Origin: Sthenelais limicola
Taxonomy: Eukaryota > Annelida > Polychaeta > Phyllodocida > Sigalionidae
Reading direction: 5' to 3'
Length of the DNA: 64,000 nt
Assembly: GCA_942159475.1 (NCBI GenBank)
Contig: OW804095.1
Location: 148,604,808 to 148,668,807 of the forward strand
In this document: one piece after another, positions 1 through 9,164 of the stretch
Position numbering within the stretch: position 1 is the stretch's first letter
How the letters are laid out: each line of letters opens with the position of its first letter
Notes under the pieces: generated by a model
Seen by the model: only the letters and a program-made list of their open reading frames with translations
Database searches by the model: none
Told to the model about the DNA's origin: nothing
Position numbers and translations under genes: made by a program

Positions 1-1321
1 ACTAGGGTCTCTATTCCTCTTCTTCTCCTCCGAGCCAGAGGCCACCACGTCCTCAGCCACGGATCGACTACTACCAGCCGAGCTAGCGGCGTGAGATGAT
101 GAGGATGATCTGCCTGATCGACTCTCTGATCCGCCTGCCTCGGTCCTACGCATGACGCGGAGATGTTGTCCGGCCATGTAAGTAGTCCTGGTGAACACAC
201 TGTTGGGCCTGGTTGAAGGCAGCACCTGTTTAGCCCTCTGGCAGGAGTCCTTTCTAGTAAAATGATGTTGTGCCACTTCCCCGTTCATGAAGTGTTGGAT
301 CAACTCCACCCGCCGGTCCAGAACTTGCTGACAGCTGGCGAGTGGACAGATCCATACCTCACAGAACGGGGCATGTTCCTCGCAGAAATGTCTAAACAGA
401 CGCTCTCGAGTGGCGTACACACGCACTCCTCCTCTGTTTAGAGCCAAATACCTGCACACGAGGAAGGGGCACCTGTGTCCAGGCTGCCACAACCTGTGTG
501 CTTCAACGATCTTCTGATGAGTGCCAGGATCCATGCCGTCCTTTCGTGTAAGCTCTGGCCAGATCCTGGTTTCATATCGGGCCATCTGGTCATCATCCAC
601 CTCAACACTCTCATCGTCGGATTCAGGTAAAGTAATTACCCCGGATCCGGGTGGATCAGACCGAGGATCCAAGGGAACCACCTCAGTCGCTGCATCCAAC
701 TCCCGTCTAAATTGGTCCATTGTACCACGCCTAGACAGCTGAGTTTTCCTCCACTCTGCACGGTGGATGTGCCTCTTCTTGATTTTCTTTGCAGGCTTCT
801 CCTTAAGACCAGAAACTTTGCCACCACTAGTAGACACATGTAGTGGGCCACTAGCGGTCTGGCACACCCGGGAACTTTCCGCGGATTTCTTTTCCGTCTT
901 CTTGTCGGGCCCCTTCTCAGAAACCACGGACTTGTCCACGGACTTGTCCGTCCTTGTACGGTGTCGATTACTATCGCGCCGACCCTCCTTTTTCTCAGCA
1001 GCGGCAGGGGTTTTCATCTTCTTTGGAGATTCGTTCTTTCTCCTGGACGAGCGTCTCCGCGGACTTTCCTCTGAAGTCACGTCCATGCCGGACTCTTCGT
1101 TTCTTTCCGTCAGGGGACGGATTTCCGCACCTAAGGGTCTCGTCTCATGGTCATGGTTAGTGGAATCCAGATCCGGATTCCCTTCACCTTCTTTCCGCGG
1201 GGGGGGGGGGGCGATTCTCAGGGTCAAGATCAAGGAGATCGTTCGCTCCCTGAAGCAATCTCTCTTCCTCCGCTTCTGTCATGAAGACCTCGTCAGACAC
1301 GGATTCGTCCGCACCCTCCAT
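1..1321 (-). CDS. Charged ORF with C2H2-like fingers, partial, frame broken at a C-run
   Basis: The ATG at 1321 opens an acidic N-terminus (begins MEGADES). After about 35 codons the frame meets a run of 13 C (minus strand, 1211-1199). With 13 C the frame stops at once; with 12 or 15 C it continues open to the window edge. The downstream frame is rich in Lys, Arg, Ser and acidic residues. It then contains a Cys/His block (about 480-250): C-x4-C followed by H-x4-H (CPFLVC ... HFCEEH), then a second C-x4-C (CPLASC) with later histidines, resembling two irregular zinc fingers. I do not recognise the protein. It lies downstream of the gag-like ORF on the same strand and may be a second ORF of that retroelement or an unrelated gene. 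The 3' end is outside the window. Confidence 0.5.
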
Positions 1322-2430
1322 ACTATCGTCCGTCCGTATACGGATTTGACTGACAAAAAATCTTAGTCTTCTGCAAGAAAAAGAATAACACTCAGCACCG
1401 ATGGAACAACCGTATTTTTCCGTGTTTCAAGCATTCAATGGTACATACTTCCTCCCATTCATTCATTCATTCAAACAGCATGCCTATTACATAGGCAGTG
1501 GAAAGTGAACAATAATTCCAAAATCACAGACAATACATTGCATTTCATATCTACACAGACTAACACAAGTTTGTGAACTATTAAAAAGAGCTGTATAGGT
1601 TGACAAATAGTCAAACCATTTGGTATAGTGGTGTAAATAGCCACCACAACGCTATACATTCACAAGTCAGTGAAGCCATTGCACCGGTGTCATGGCGGAC
1701 ACACCGAAACTTCCGACCAAAATCAAATCAAAGATCCTGACTAATCTATACATTTCAAAAATTGAAACACACTGTGCCCAGTACAAGACAACTTTAAGCT
1801 ATCACATTGACATTGCTTCAGTTCATGACAAGTAAGTTTTAACCCAATTCAACTCACTTCTTTCCTCAAGGAATACTGGTCTCAGTGTGCCGGTTAGCTT
1901 GTTGACAAGTCGAGTCCCGGGAGCATACTGAGAAAGGGTGCAACACCACAGCGCCACGTCCAGCGTGGTAACCGTAGTTCTAAAAATCGCCACCACTCAC
2001 AGCGCCACCGTTTCCCGCTCAGACAACCAGCTATACTAACTCCCTTCTACAGGTCGTACAGTTGATGTTAAAACATGCAGCCTGTTCTGGTCTTCCGCAG
2101 AGACAAATGCGGAAACATTATTCATAAAGCCTAGTGTCCAGTTAGCCGAATCAATAGCAATTTCAACCCAATTTCTGAGCTGATTCAAACTTCCCGGGGA
2201 GTCTTAGTTCAGTTAGAACTCAAGGGTTATCCCAAGTTAAGCCATTCTCAGTGCAGTTTCCAACAAGCCCTACAAATGTATTGGTTCTTTCCCAGCCACT
2301 CAATTAATTCAATGAAGAATCTCTCAAATGTCGTGAAAGGGCAGCATGACTATCCGATATATCAGCCACCGACTTCTCGTTGTGTTTGACTGTTGTAGAA
2401 CCATCAAGAAAGTTCTACCCGTACTTTATT
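1322..2430. other. Spacer between the two minus-strand ORFs
   Basis: About 1.1 kb with no long ORF on either strand and no copy of the 4624-5038 LTR. A short ATTC microsatellite lies near 1458-1472. The only coding-like item is the plus-strand 1692-1831 stretch listed separately. Confidence 0.6.
1692..1831 (+). CDS. Possible first exon, unknown product
   Basis: An ATG in a good context (G at -3, G at +4) opens 46 codons beginning MADTPKLPTK. The open frame ends exactly at a strong donor (gtaagt at 1832-1837), which would make this a phase-2 coding first exon. No second exon was found on the plus strand. It runs opposite to the flanking retroelement ORFs, so it could be captured host sequence, a host gene behind the element, or chance. 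Function not recognised. Confidence 0.25.
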
Positions 2431-4281
2431 CTAAGTTCCATATTGCAATCTAGATGGAGCTTTCCGCGTGCGTTTGGCTCTTGCAACCACTGGTGGGGAA
2501 CTGTCCGTCTTCTTTAAAGGAGAAACAGGAACATTTTGAACAATGTCCAAATTTTTCCTTGGCCTCCCCCTCTTTCTTTTCACAGGATTAGCAGAATCCG
2601 TCAAAACTAATGGGGCTGGCTGATTTTTCACAACCAAATCCGCCTTAGCTTTCCTGGGTCTACCAACTTTCTTTTTAGAAGGAATGACAGCTGGAGGAAC
2701 TTTTACTTTCCTTTTCTTTTTCTTAGTCTTCTTCCTGTCCACACGGACAACAGCCGGATTTTTATCTACGGACTGTTCCGTGCGAGCAGGGGAAAGATCA
2801 TCTCCAGACGTCTGCAGTTTCCTCGGCCTACCCCTGGGTTTAACCCCAATAGTAACCTTTTCTTTTTCCTTCAGCTTAGGACATTCAGCACCAGCTAAAA
2901 CTTTCCCACCTTCAAACTTCAGGATTTCTCGCCCAGCCTTCTCTAGTTTACGGAATTCCAGAGCTCTATGCAAGTTTATCGCCTGTATAGGTCCGTCCTC
3001 GTCAAAGGCGGGTTTCAGATATTCTACATGATATCTGACGATTCCCTCAGTCGTTTCCAATTCTGGCTTGCATCCCCACTGCAACTGAAGCAGGAACTCT
3101 TCCTCTGACCAGTTGCATGCAACTGCCATTACCCGCATCTCAGCCAGGTAAACACGCCAAGGGTCCTTTTGGTCCCACATCTTTATGACGGGCGGACGCA
3201 TGGTGTACTTGCTCTTACCCGGACCCTGAGAATATTCAAACTCGCCAAAGTCCGAGTCGTCCGTTCCATCATAACTTAATCTCTGGACAAGGGATCGATC
3301 TTTTTTAGCGATGCGAGATCGCTCCTTGATTTTCCGCGACTTTACTTCCTTTGATTTCTTTCCTTTCTTCTTGGGGGCAGGAGGTTCAGAGTCAGAGGAC
3401 GAGGAAGAGGATGAATCACTCGGATCTGACGGATCACCAGGAGAGCCAGCCACAACCCGTATCTTTGGCTTGTAAACATCTCCCTTTACCTGACCTCTCT
3501 CGAAATCAGCGTCCGTCCCTGCAGTACTGCTTTTCTTACTAGTACTTGCAGTGCCATCCTTCTTCCCTTTCCCTTCAGGAGTCTTATCCATCTGAGTGCC
3601 AATACTAGCAGACAAATCAGTTACCTGCACCGTATCAGATTCAAACGGAGTTTGAGTACTAAAACTCCTACTTGTCACAGAAAAACTGGCCCGCGGGCTT
3701 TTCTGAGAGGGTGTTTCCTTTCCTTTACTGAACGACCCATTAGCAGGGGAAGAAGTAGACATACCAGAACTTTTGTGGTCCCGAAATGTTACTCTCTTCG
3801 CCGTATCCTCAGACAAACCAACTGGAGATCCAAAGAAATCCATTCTAACTTCCCTAGTCTCTAACCCAGGCTGTGGATCAGCAAACGTTGAACACACAGG
3901 AGCAGACCTACTTGTATTCACAGGAGCCATACTCCTCCGACGTGTATCTGCTGCAAGTGTATTCCAGAAAGGGGACGACACAGAATCAGTCTGAGTTGAA
4001 GCTGACTGATCTTCAGAAACATTCTGGAGACAAGAATGATCGTCTACCTGAGATATTTCACACTTCAACTTTTCATTCTCTACCTGCAATTTTTTAATAA
4101 ATGCAGAATCCCTTTCTGTCACCACATCCAGTGTTTCATGGATCTCTCGGTTCTGGAACACGAGTTGTTTCATTTCTGCAACAAACTCTAAGTTCTTCCT
4201 TTTCTCTGCAGCCAAATTCCTCTGCAGACCCAACAACTGGAGGCGAGTTGCTTTTAACAAGCTTTCCTCGTCTGACTCCAT
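2431..4281 (-). CDS. Gag-like protein with coiled coil and three AT-hooks
   Basis: 616 codons from the ATG at 4281. Residues about 5-75 are heptad-rich and likely coiled coil. Residues 100-260 are Ser/Thr-rich linker, and 284-300 is an Asp/Ser run. Residues 360-410 contain a Gag-capsid-like block (WDQKDPWRVYLAEM, then NWSEEEFLLQL), the usual W..Y...F/M pattern preceding nW...e in retroelement Gag. Three AT-hook cores follow: PRGRPRK (482-488), KVGRPRK (538-544) and KRGRPRK (570-576), with a basic end at RLQYGT. No CCHC zinc knuckle is present, so nucleic-acid binding would rest on the AT-hooks and Lys/Arg runs. The ORF sits about 340 bp inside the LTR, where gag belongs. Its true start is probably upstream in another frame (see 4254-4514). 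The alternative is a host AT-hook protein, but the LTR/PBS context argues for Gag. Confidence 0.6.
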   Translation of the reverse strand: MESDEESLLKATRLQLLGLQRNLAAEKRKNLEFVAEMKQLVFQNREIHETLDVVTERDSAFIKKLQVENEKLKCEISQVDDHSCLQNVSEDQSASTQTDSVSSPFWNTLAADTRRRSMAPVNTSRSAPVCSTFADPQPGLETREVRMDFFGSPVGLSEDTAKRVTFRDHKSSGMSTSSPANGSFSKGKETPSQKSPRASFSVTSRSFSTQTPFESDTVQVTDLSASIGTQMDKTPEGKGKKDGTASTSKKSSTAGTDADFERGQVKGDVYKPKIRVVAGSPGDPSDPSDSSSSSSSDSEPPAPKKKGKKSKEVKSRKIKERSRIAKKDRSLVQRLSYDGTDDSDFGEFEYSQGPGKSKYTMRPPVIKMWDQKDPWRVYLAEMRVMAVACNWSEEEFLLQLQWGCKPELETTEGIVRYHVEYLKPAFDEDGPIQAINLHRALEFRKLEKAGREILKFEGGKVLAGAECPKLKEKEKVTIGVKPRGRPRKLQTSGDDLSPARTEQSVDKNPAVVRVDRKKTKKKKRKVKVPPAVIPSKKKVGRPRKAKADLVVKNQPAPLVLTDSANPVKRKRGRPRKNLDIVQNVPVSPLKKTDSSPPVVARAKRTRKAPSRLQYGT

Positions 4282-4514
4282 GTCGCTTTCAGGGGATCTG
4301 TAATCCGTGAAGGCTGCAGGTCCTCCCGGCCAGTTCTGTACTCGTCAGATTCAGAACCAACATCAGACAAAATGATTTGTCTGAACTGTCTCTCGAACTT
4401 CATCTCTGCCAATGTAGTCCCAGTGGCAATCAGTTTGCCCGGCTGCACAGGTTGCTTGCCCATCCGTACAGGGTCCGGCGGGGGTCCGCCTTCCGCTCCA
4501 GGTGCTGCTGCCAT
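4254..4514 (-). CDS. N-terminal gag piece in the preceding frame
   Basis: An ATG at 4514 starts an Ala/Gly/Pro-rich peptide (MAAAPGAEGG) that becomes acidic (SDVGSESDEY) and stops at 4254, overlapping the start of the 616-codon ORF in a different frame. Upstream of ATG 4281 the gag frame is open only back to about 4345. Both frames are compositionally protein-like across 4345-4254, so one small indel or a programmed frameshift could join them. Neither is demonstrated. The piece lies between the primer-binding site and gag, as expected for a Gag N-terminus. Confidence 0.45.
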   Translation of the reverse strand: MAAAPGAEGGPPPDPVRMGKQPVQPGKLIATGTTLAEMKFERQFRQIILSDVGSESDEYRTGREDLQPSRITDPLKATWSQTRKAC

Positions 4515-4607
4515 CTCTGAAAGAGAACCAGTCAAAAACCAAGTCAAAAACCAAATCCGGATTTATTCCAAATCCGTCGCGCTTAGTCTCCAGGACTGAT
4601 CAAGAAC

Positions 4608-4622
4608 TGGTCACGGCACCAA
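4608..4622 (-). promoter_or_regulatory. Primer-binding site for reverse transcription
   Basis: On the minus strand the LTR ends ..ACTACA, then one base, then TGGTGCCGTGACCAG (with the T at 4622 starting TGG). A TGG-initiated GC-rich stretch directly after an LTR end is the normal position and form of a tRNA 3'-end complement. The tRNA species was not determined. Confidence 0.6.
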
Positions 4623-4623
4623 T

Positions 4624-5038
4624 TGTAGTGATTCGCTCTCGATATAAACAACTTAACAAAGCCAATCTCTGTATCTCTGTTTATTCACACTTGACAGTCC
4701 GTGGAAACGGCCCTTGTGTCCGTGAATCCGGCTAGAGTAGCTTACCCTAGTCCGTGACACAAACGGGTAGTACTAAATAAAGTTAACATATGGATCAAGG
4801 TGTATATAACAACATACACAGATTATAGTAGTACTGATTAGAATAAACAACAGAGCTCTTTAGGAGAGTAATACAAAGGGTTTACATATAACATAATAAA
4901 GGGGAAATAGATGTAATAGAGAAGATGTATAGAAATACATAGCACCTAAGCGCGGAGCGCCTCTATTGGTAAAGTAGTAAGAGAGTAGACTGGACCTTTA
5001 TGGTCAGCTACCAAGTGGTAAATGTAAGAACTACTACA
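4624..5038 (-). mobile_element. Long terminal repeat (5' LTR of the element)
   Basis: 415 bp bounded by TGTAGT (minus strand, at 5038) and ACTACA (ending at 4624), a perfect 6-bp terminal inverted repeat with canonical TG..CA ends. On the minus strand an AATAAA lies about 70 bp before the LTR end, and a TATATA-type stretch lies mid-LTR. The PBS-like sequence abuts its inner end. The second copy is not in the window, so LTR-LTR divergence cannot be judged. Confidence 0.65.
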
Positions 5039-6929
5039 CCTGTATATTTCTATATTTTAAAACAATCCTATGTTTTGTTATATTTTCGCATGTGTTCTAT
5101 ACTTCTTACATTTCCGTGTAGACATGCCAAAACATTTTGAAATAAAGCCCACCATATTTCTGAAGGTTCCCAAAGAAAATAATGAATACTCATCGATATA
5201 ATCCTTGTCAAATGGTACCGATTTTAGAGCTAAGTTTGACTCCTGTTTTCAGTATTTTACATGAAAAAACCCCTTTTTTTCATGCATTTTGAGGGTAAAC
5301 AATGCATTATATTTTATTGCATTTTGGTACTCGATAATACGGCCAGTGCACCCACAGTGGTACTCGCCCACCACACTTTTCACTCGCAAATGCGATTGGT
5401 TGAGCGCCCATTTACCACCCTGGAGAAATAGAGAAATAATAGTCACTTATTCAAACCAACCATACATAGAGAACCACTGGACCGATTTTGTTGAAATAAA
5501 CGTTTCCTGAAAGCCCAAAATCCGAATTTAATGATTCGAAGATAAAACATAAATATATTTGATTTTACTACTGGCTAAATGTTGTAAATACGAATCCAAT
5601 TGAATTTGTCCCCACGGTCGCTTTCAGTACATGGTTGCTTACATGCACAAATCAATATTGAATATGAGAGAAATCAGGGCTCTTTTAGAAATATAAAAAT
5701 GTTGTATATATATATATTCCTTATTATAGACAGTGGGCCATATGGGGGATTGATGCATTTTTTTTGGTTTTCGTGACCACCATCTTGGGGGTAAGTTATT
5801 TTTTGTATATTAAAGCAGTATGACCCTAGGAACAACATACTATTTTTCACAAGCTCAACTCTTGTTCATTTTTCTGAAAATTGGCCTGCAATAAGACCAT
5901 TGCTATAATTACAAAACACCCTCAGAGGCACACAGATTGACATGAAATTGGAGCATTTGAAAGAAAAAAAATTTTAGTTGGGGAGGAAATCCTGCACTTT
6001 GTTGCAAATTCTGCACTTGGTGATAGATTTTTGAAATTTGGCATGTTGTTAGAGCAGGCCATGGGATTTTCGAAAACCACTTGCTAGAAGTTGGCTGACA
6101 CCCCTGGTGGCCAGTAGCTGCAAAATTCAAAATGGCGGCCACCAAACACAAAATGCGCTATATCTTTGCTTCTACTGACTACAATTTCAAGTATAATACC
6201 AATTTTTTAATGTTTTTGAGTATGAGGAATTCATTTTTTTAGTTCTTTTTGTGTTTCAAGGTCATTTCGAGGTCATTTCAAGGTCAAAATAAAATATGGC
6301 CCTTTCCATGAAAAGGCAATGGCTTATCTAGACTCCTGCAAGCACCATAGGTTTGTATGTCCAAGTCCCCATGTGCAAATATTTTTAGTTCGGCATCTAT
6401 GTTTAAAGTCTTTTTTACTATTTAAAGTCAGTTTTAAAGTCAATGCTGCACATGCCCTTAGCTTTCTATTTTTGATAGGAACTAATTTCATTGATGCCCC
6501 CCACCCAATATCCCCCTCCCCTCGTGCTGGTGGCAAGGTGGAAGTGATTTTCTGGACAGCCCACTACAAGAATTTAGTCTTAGGTCTCTGAATATAATAG
6601 TTACTAGTCCCCTTGAGCCTTGTACATGCTTCAGCACTACTGGCTGCATAAATATTTTTTTTAAAAGTAATAATCAAGGAAAATCAAGATTTAATCATTT
6701 TTCCTGGGTAAAAAAAAGGCATAAACCCATCCTTTATTGTGGGAAAAGGTGTCATGTGAAAATGCAGGTACACTTCATATTCATACTGTACTAGATCTAA
6801 TGAGAATATTATTATAACCAGTGATTCTGATAGGCATAGAGGATAATAAATTCAAAGCCTTCACAAAATATGCGGAATCTAACAATCTGGAGGTCTGTAT
6901 ATAAAGGTTTGGACTTCATGAAAACTGAA
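5039..6929. other. Non-coding AT-rich spacer
   Basis: No ORF of credible composition on either strand. Short repeats of the form AAGGTCATTTC occur at 6258-6290. Segments such as 6110-6200 look like degraded interspersed repeat, but no boundaries or terminal repeats were found. Confidence 0.5.
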
Positions 6930-6944
6930 TATTATATCTTTTTG

Positions 6945-7400
6945 GGGTCATTAGATCTTGTTATAAAAAGTTTTAAAATTACTTCCGAATCTTTGATGAA
7001 ATCACATACAGTCCCACTTGGAGGGCGATATACTAATATTACTTCATATACTGGATTATATATTAGTAGTTTTCCAAATTTTTACACCAATTAATTCACT
7101 ATCGCAAGCAGAGATACTCCACTCTGTAGGACTGTGTATTATGTATTCCTCCTTAACAAAGCAACACATTCCACCACCTCTATATCCTGTACTTCAGTCC
7201 AGTGTGACAAGTACATAACCTAGGCATGCAATAAATTTGTTATTGATATCACCAGTCAACCAACTCTCAGTATAGGCAATCATGTCAGTATTCTTATTCA
7301 TACCTTCATATCTGAAGGTATCAATTTTTGGCACAATATATCGAACATTATAATGAAATAGCTTGAAACCATTGATGTCACTCAAATTGCTCCATTATTT
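6945..7400 (-). pseudogene. Degenerate LINE endonuclease domain
   Basis: From 7385 the minus frame reads NGFKLFHYNVR then TESWLTGD, the N-terminal pattern of APE-type endonucleases of non-LTR retrotransposons (HYNVRS, TESWL). A stop at 7194-7196 interrupts it, after which the same frame resumes with GYRGGGMCCFV. Around 7060-6950 another frame gives VYRPPSGTV, the YRPP motif of the same domain. At least one stop and one frameshift mark it as dead. Same strand and order as the ORF1-like relic at 7440-8500. Confidence 0.7.
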
Positions 7401-7439
7401 AACCAGATATTTACACAAGTTCACCATCAACAATAGTAG

Positions 7440-8500
7440 TAAAAACCATATTACCTTGGTATTGCATATAACCATGGTATGAATAATCTAGGCAGAGAAG
7501 CAAAAATGTTTGTGCACTGCAACTTGTGTGATACATTAGTTGACATCAAATTGACTATGTCAGGCTCTAAAATTGAGTTATAATTGTGCTGATCATAAGA
7601 ACAATTCATAGAGGAATCCATGAAGTGGAAACCTCTACACACCGTTTAACACAAAATAATCTAAAGAGGAGAACATATTGCTTGTCCATGTTAAAGCAGT
7701 GAACCTACATTTTTTCAGTTGAGTCGGTACACCGTTCAGGATATATACATTAGAGCAGGTGCCCAATACACACTCTTGTTTCACATGACCGTATTGATCA
7801 GAATAAACACACACACTGCACACCTAATTTTGAGGCAATTAAGCAGCTCTATCTGTGAGAGTGATATTACATTCAGCTATATTAAGGCCGCCCCCCCCCC
7901 CTCACCGACATCGACCTAATTATCAATCAGAAAATCAATGGAATCACTAACACTACAAACAGCAGAATCATCTGCAGGCCCCAGAATAGCATTACATTTA
8001 TCAAATATACCTAAATCTGGCTCCAAAACAGGAACAAAAATGTTGGAACACACCCGATTATCAATGACAGGACGAACATGGCTCTCATCTACCCCATCCA
8101 GGGCCAGGACAGATAGCTATACCTTATCTGCAACATGATCAACAGGCACTATGCAGTTAGGCTTTGTGGGAGAAGATCCAAAACAACATGAGTACACATT
8201 AGGGTATTTGCAATTAATGAAGGCTTTTGATGAGGGGACAACATGCTTGACTCGGAGGTCAATGATGAAATAGAGGACTCAGAAGAAGACTCAGAAGAGG
8301 ATCATGACCACATGGGAATGTCTCAACATCTCTAGAGGCCAAGTGGGAGAACCGGTTCTTGGGCTGCAAGGTCACTGAACGACGGGAAGCACTCTGCTGT
8401 TTCTTATGGCTACAGGATGTCTGGGCCACCAATTGACTGGAGTCTCTACTCTGCTGTTTCTTACGGCCATGGAACAACTGGACCACTGGGCTGGAATCCC
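7440..8500 (-). pseudogene. Relic ORF upstream of the LINE endonuclease (ORF1-like)
   Basis: Long protein-like stretches continue on the minus strand through scattered stops: 8486-8259 (Lys/Gln/Ser-rich), about 8200-7920 (NCIVPVDHVADK, one TAG at 8117-8119, then LALDGVDESHVRPV), 7823-7635 and 7642-7451. An 11-C run at 7891-7901 coincides with one frame change. The composition differs from the surrounding AT-rich spacer. Its position 5' of the endonuclease relic suggests ORF1 of the same element. No gag-type zinc knuckle was identified, so the ORF1 label is inference. Two near-copies of a short block 57 bp apart (8391 and 8448) show internal duplication. Confidence 0.45.
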
Positions 8501-8662
8501 TACTTGGAGGGGCAGTTTGCTGCCTGCCTTCAGTTTAAACATCTCTCCTTGCAACGAATCAATGTAATGCTCAGCATTAAAGTGAACCCACTTGTCTGTA
8601 GGTCTAGAGAAAAAAAATCATTCTTTTCTGTAACGCATCACTATTGCTTTAGATATTTATAA

Positions 8663-8988
8663 TCAGTCCTCTTCAATATCAGACTCCATGCATTCCTCTT
8701 CATCATCCGCAACATCAAGCTGACCACCAACATTGGAGCAGTTCACCCTTGCACACTTGCACAAGTCTGTACATGGGATACTGTTCTCTAAACAAGTACA
8801 AATACTGGCATCATTACAACCGCTTCGTTTGCAGCTAGCTGTGCAGTGAGCCATCTCCAGCACACTCTCTGGAGCAGAAGGGCATGTCATCCATTCAATG
8901 AGCAACTCTCCATTTGTGTCAGTCTTCCAACCGTGACCATCAGGTGTTGGGATCACTGGATGTGGCTGCAAGGTCCTCTTGTAAATGG
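8663..8988 (-). CDS. Terminal exon of the PIN/FEN-like protein (Cys-rich tail)
   Basis: The exon follows an acceptor (ttttccag) and joins the large upstream exon in phase 1, so the reading passes through ANYQAAIYKRTL. It then encodes HPVIPTPDGHGW, the WMTCPSAPES segment and a Cys-rich tail with repeated C-x-C and C-x3-C spacings (CNDASICTC, CTDLCKC), probably metal-binding, and an acidic end. The intron is 8989-9164 (176 bp, GTGAAT..CAG). The 'RANYQAAI ... HP.IP.P.GHGW ... WM..P.APE ... C.C' succession is one I associate with uncharacterised invertebrate proteins carrying the same PIN-like core. No experimentally defined function is known to me. Confidence 0.8.
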
Positions 8989-9164
8989 CTGGAAAATAAA
9001 GCATATATTAAAATAGCTGATGAGATGCATTCGATGGGATGTCACCTTTTCTCTAATTAAATTTAATAAATACTCTTTGTAATCAATAACATTTTTACCT
9101 CTTACACAGCTATATATGGTCATCAACCTTTTATAGTATTATTTTCTGAAGAGAAAAAATTCAC

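Larger units (their letters stand above)
1..5038 (-). mobile_element. LTR retrotransposon, 5' portion (3' part off the left edge)
   Basis: Read on the minus strand, the order is LTR (5038-4624), a primer-binding-site-like sequence (4622-4608), a gag-like ORF in two frames (4514-2431), a roughly 1.1-kb spacer and a second ORF (1321 to the edge). No second LTR was found in the window, and no protease, reverse transcriptase or integrase is visible, so pol and the 3' LTR would have to lie beyond position 1. The LTR, PBS and gag positions are directly visible. Assigning the ORF at 1-1321 to the same element is inference from strand and order. Confidence 0.6.

Noticed and set aside
767..1366. 199-codon plus-strand ORF
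   Set aside because: Ser/Phe/Arg-rich shadow of the charged minus-strand ORF; no motif, and the minus frame is more protein-like.
7938..8138. Plus-strand 66-codon ORF
   Set aside because: Antisense shadow of the minus-strand LINE relic, whose translation is far more coherent.
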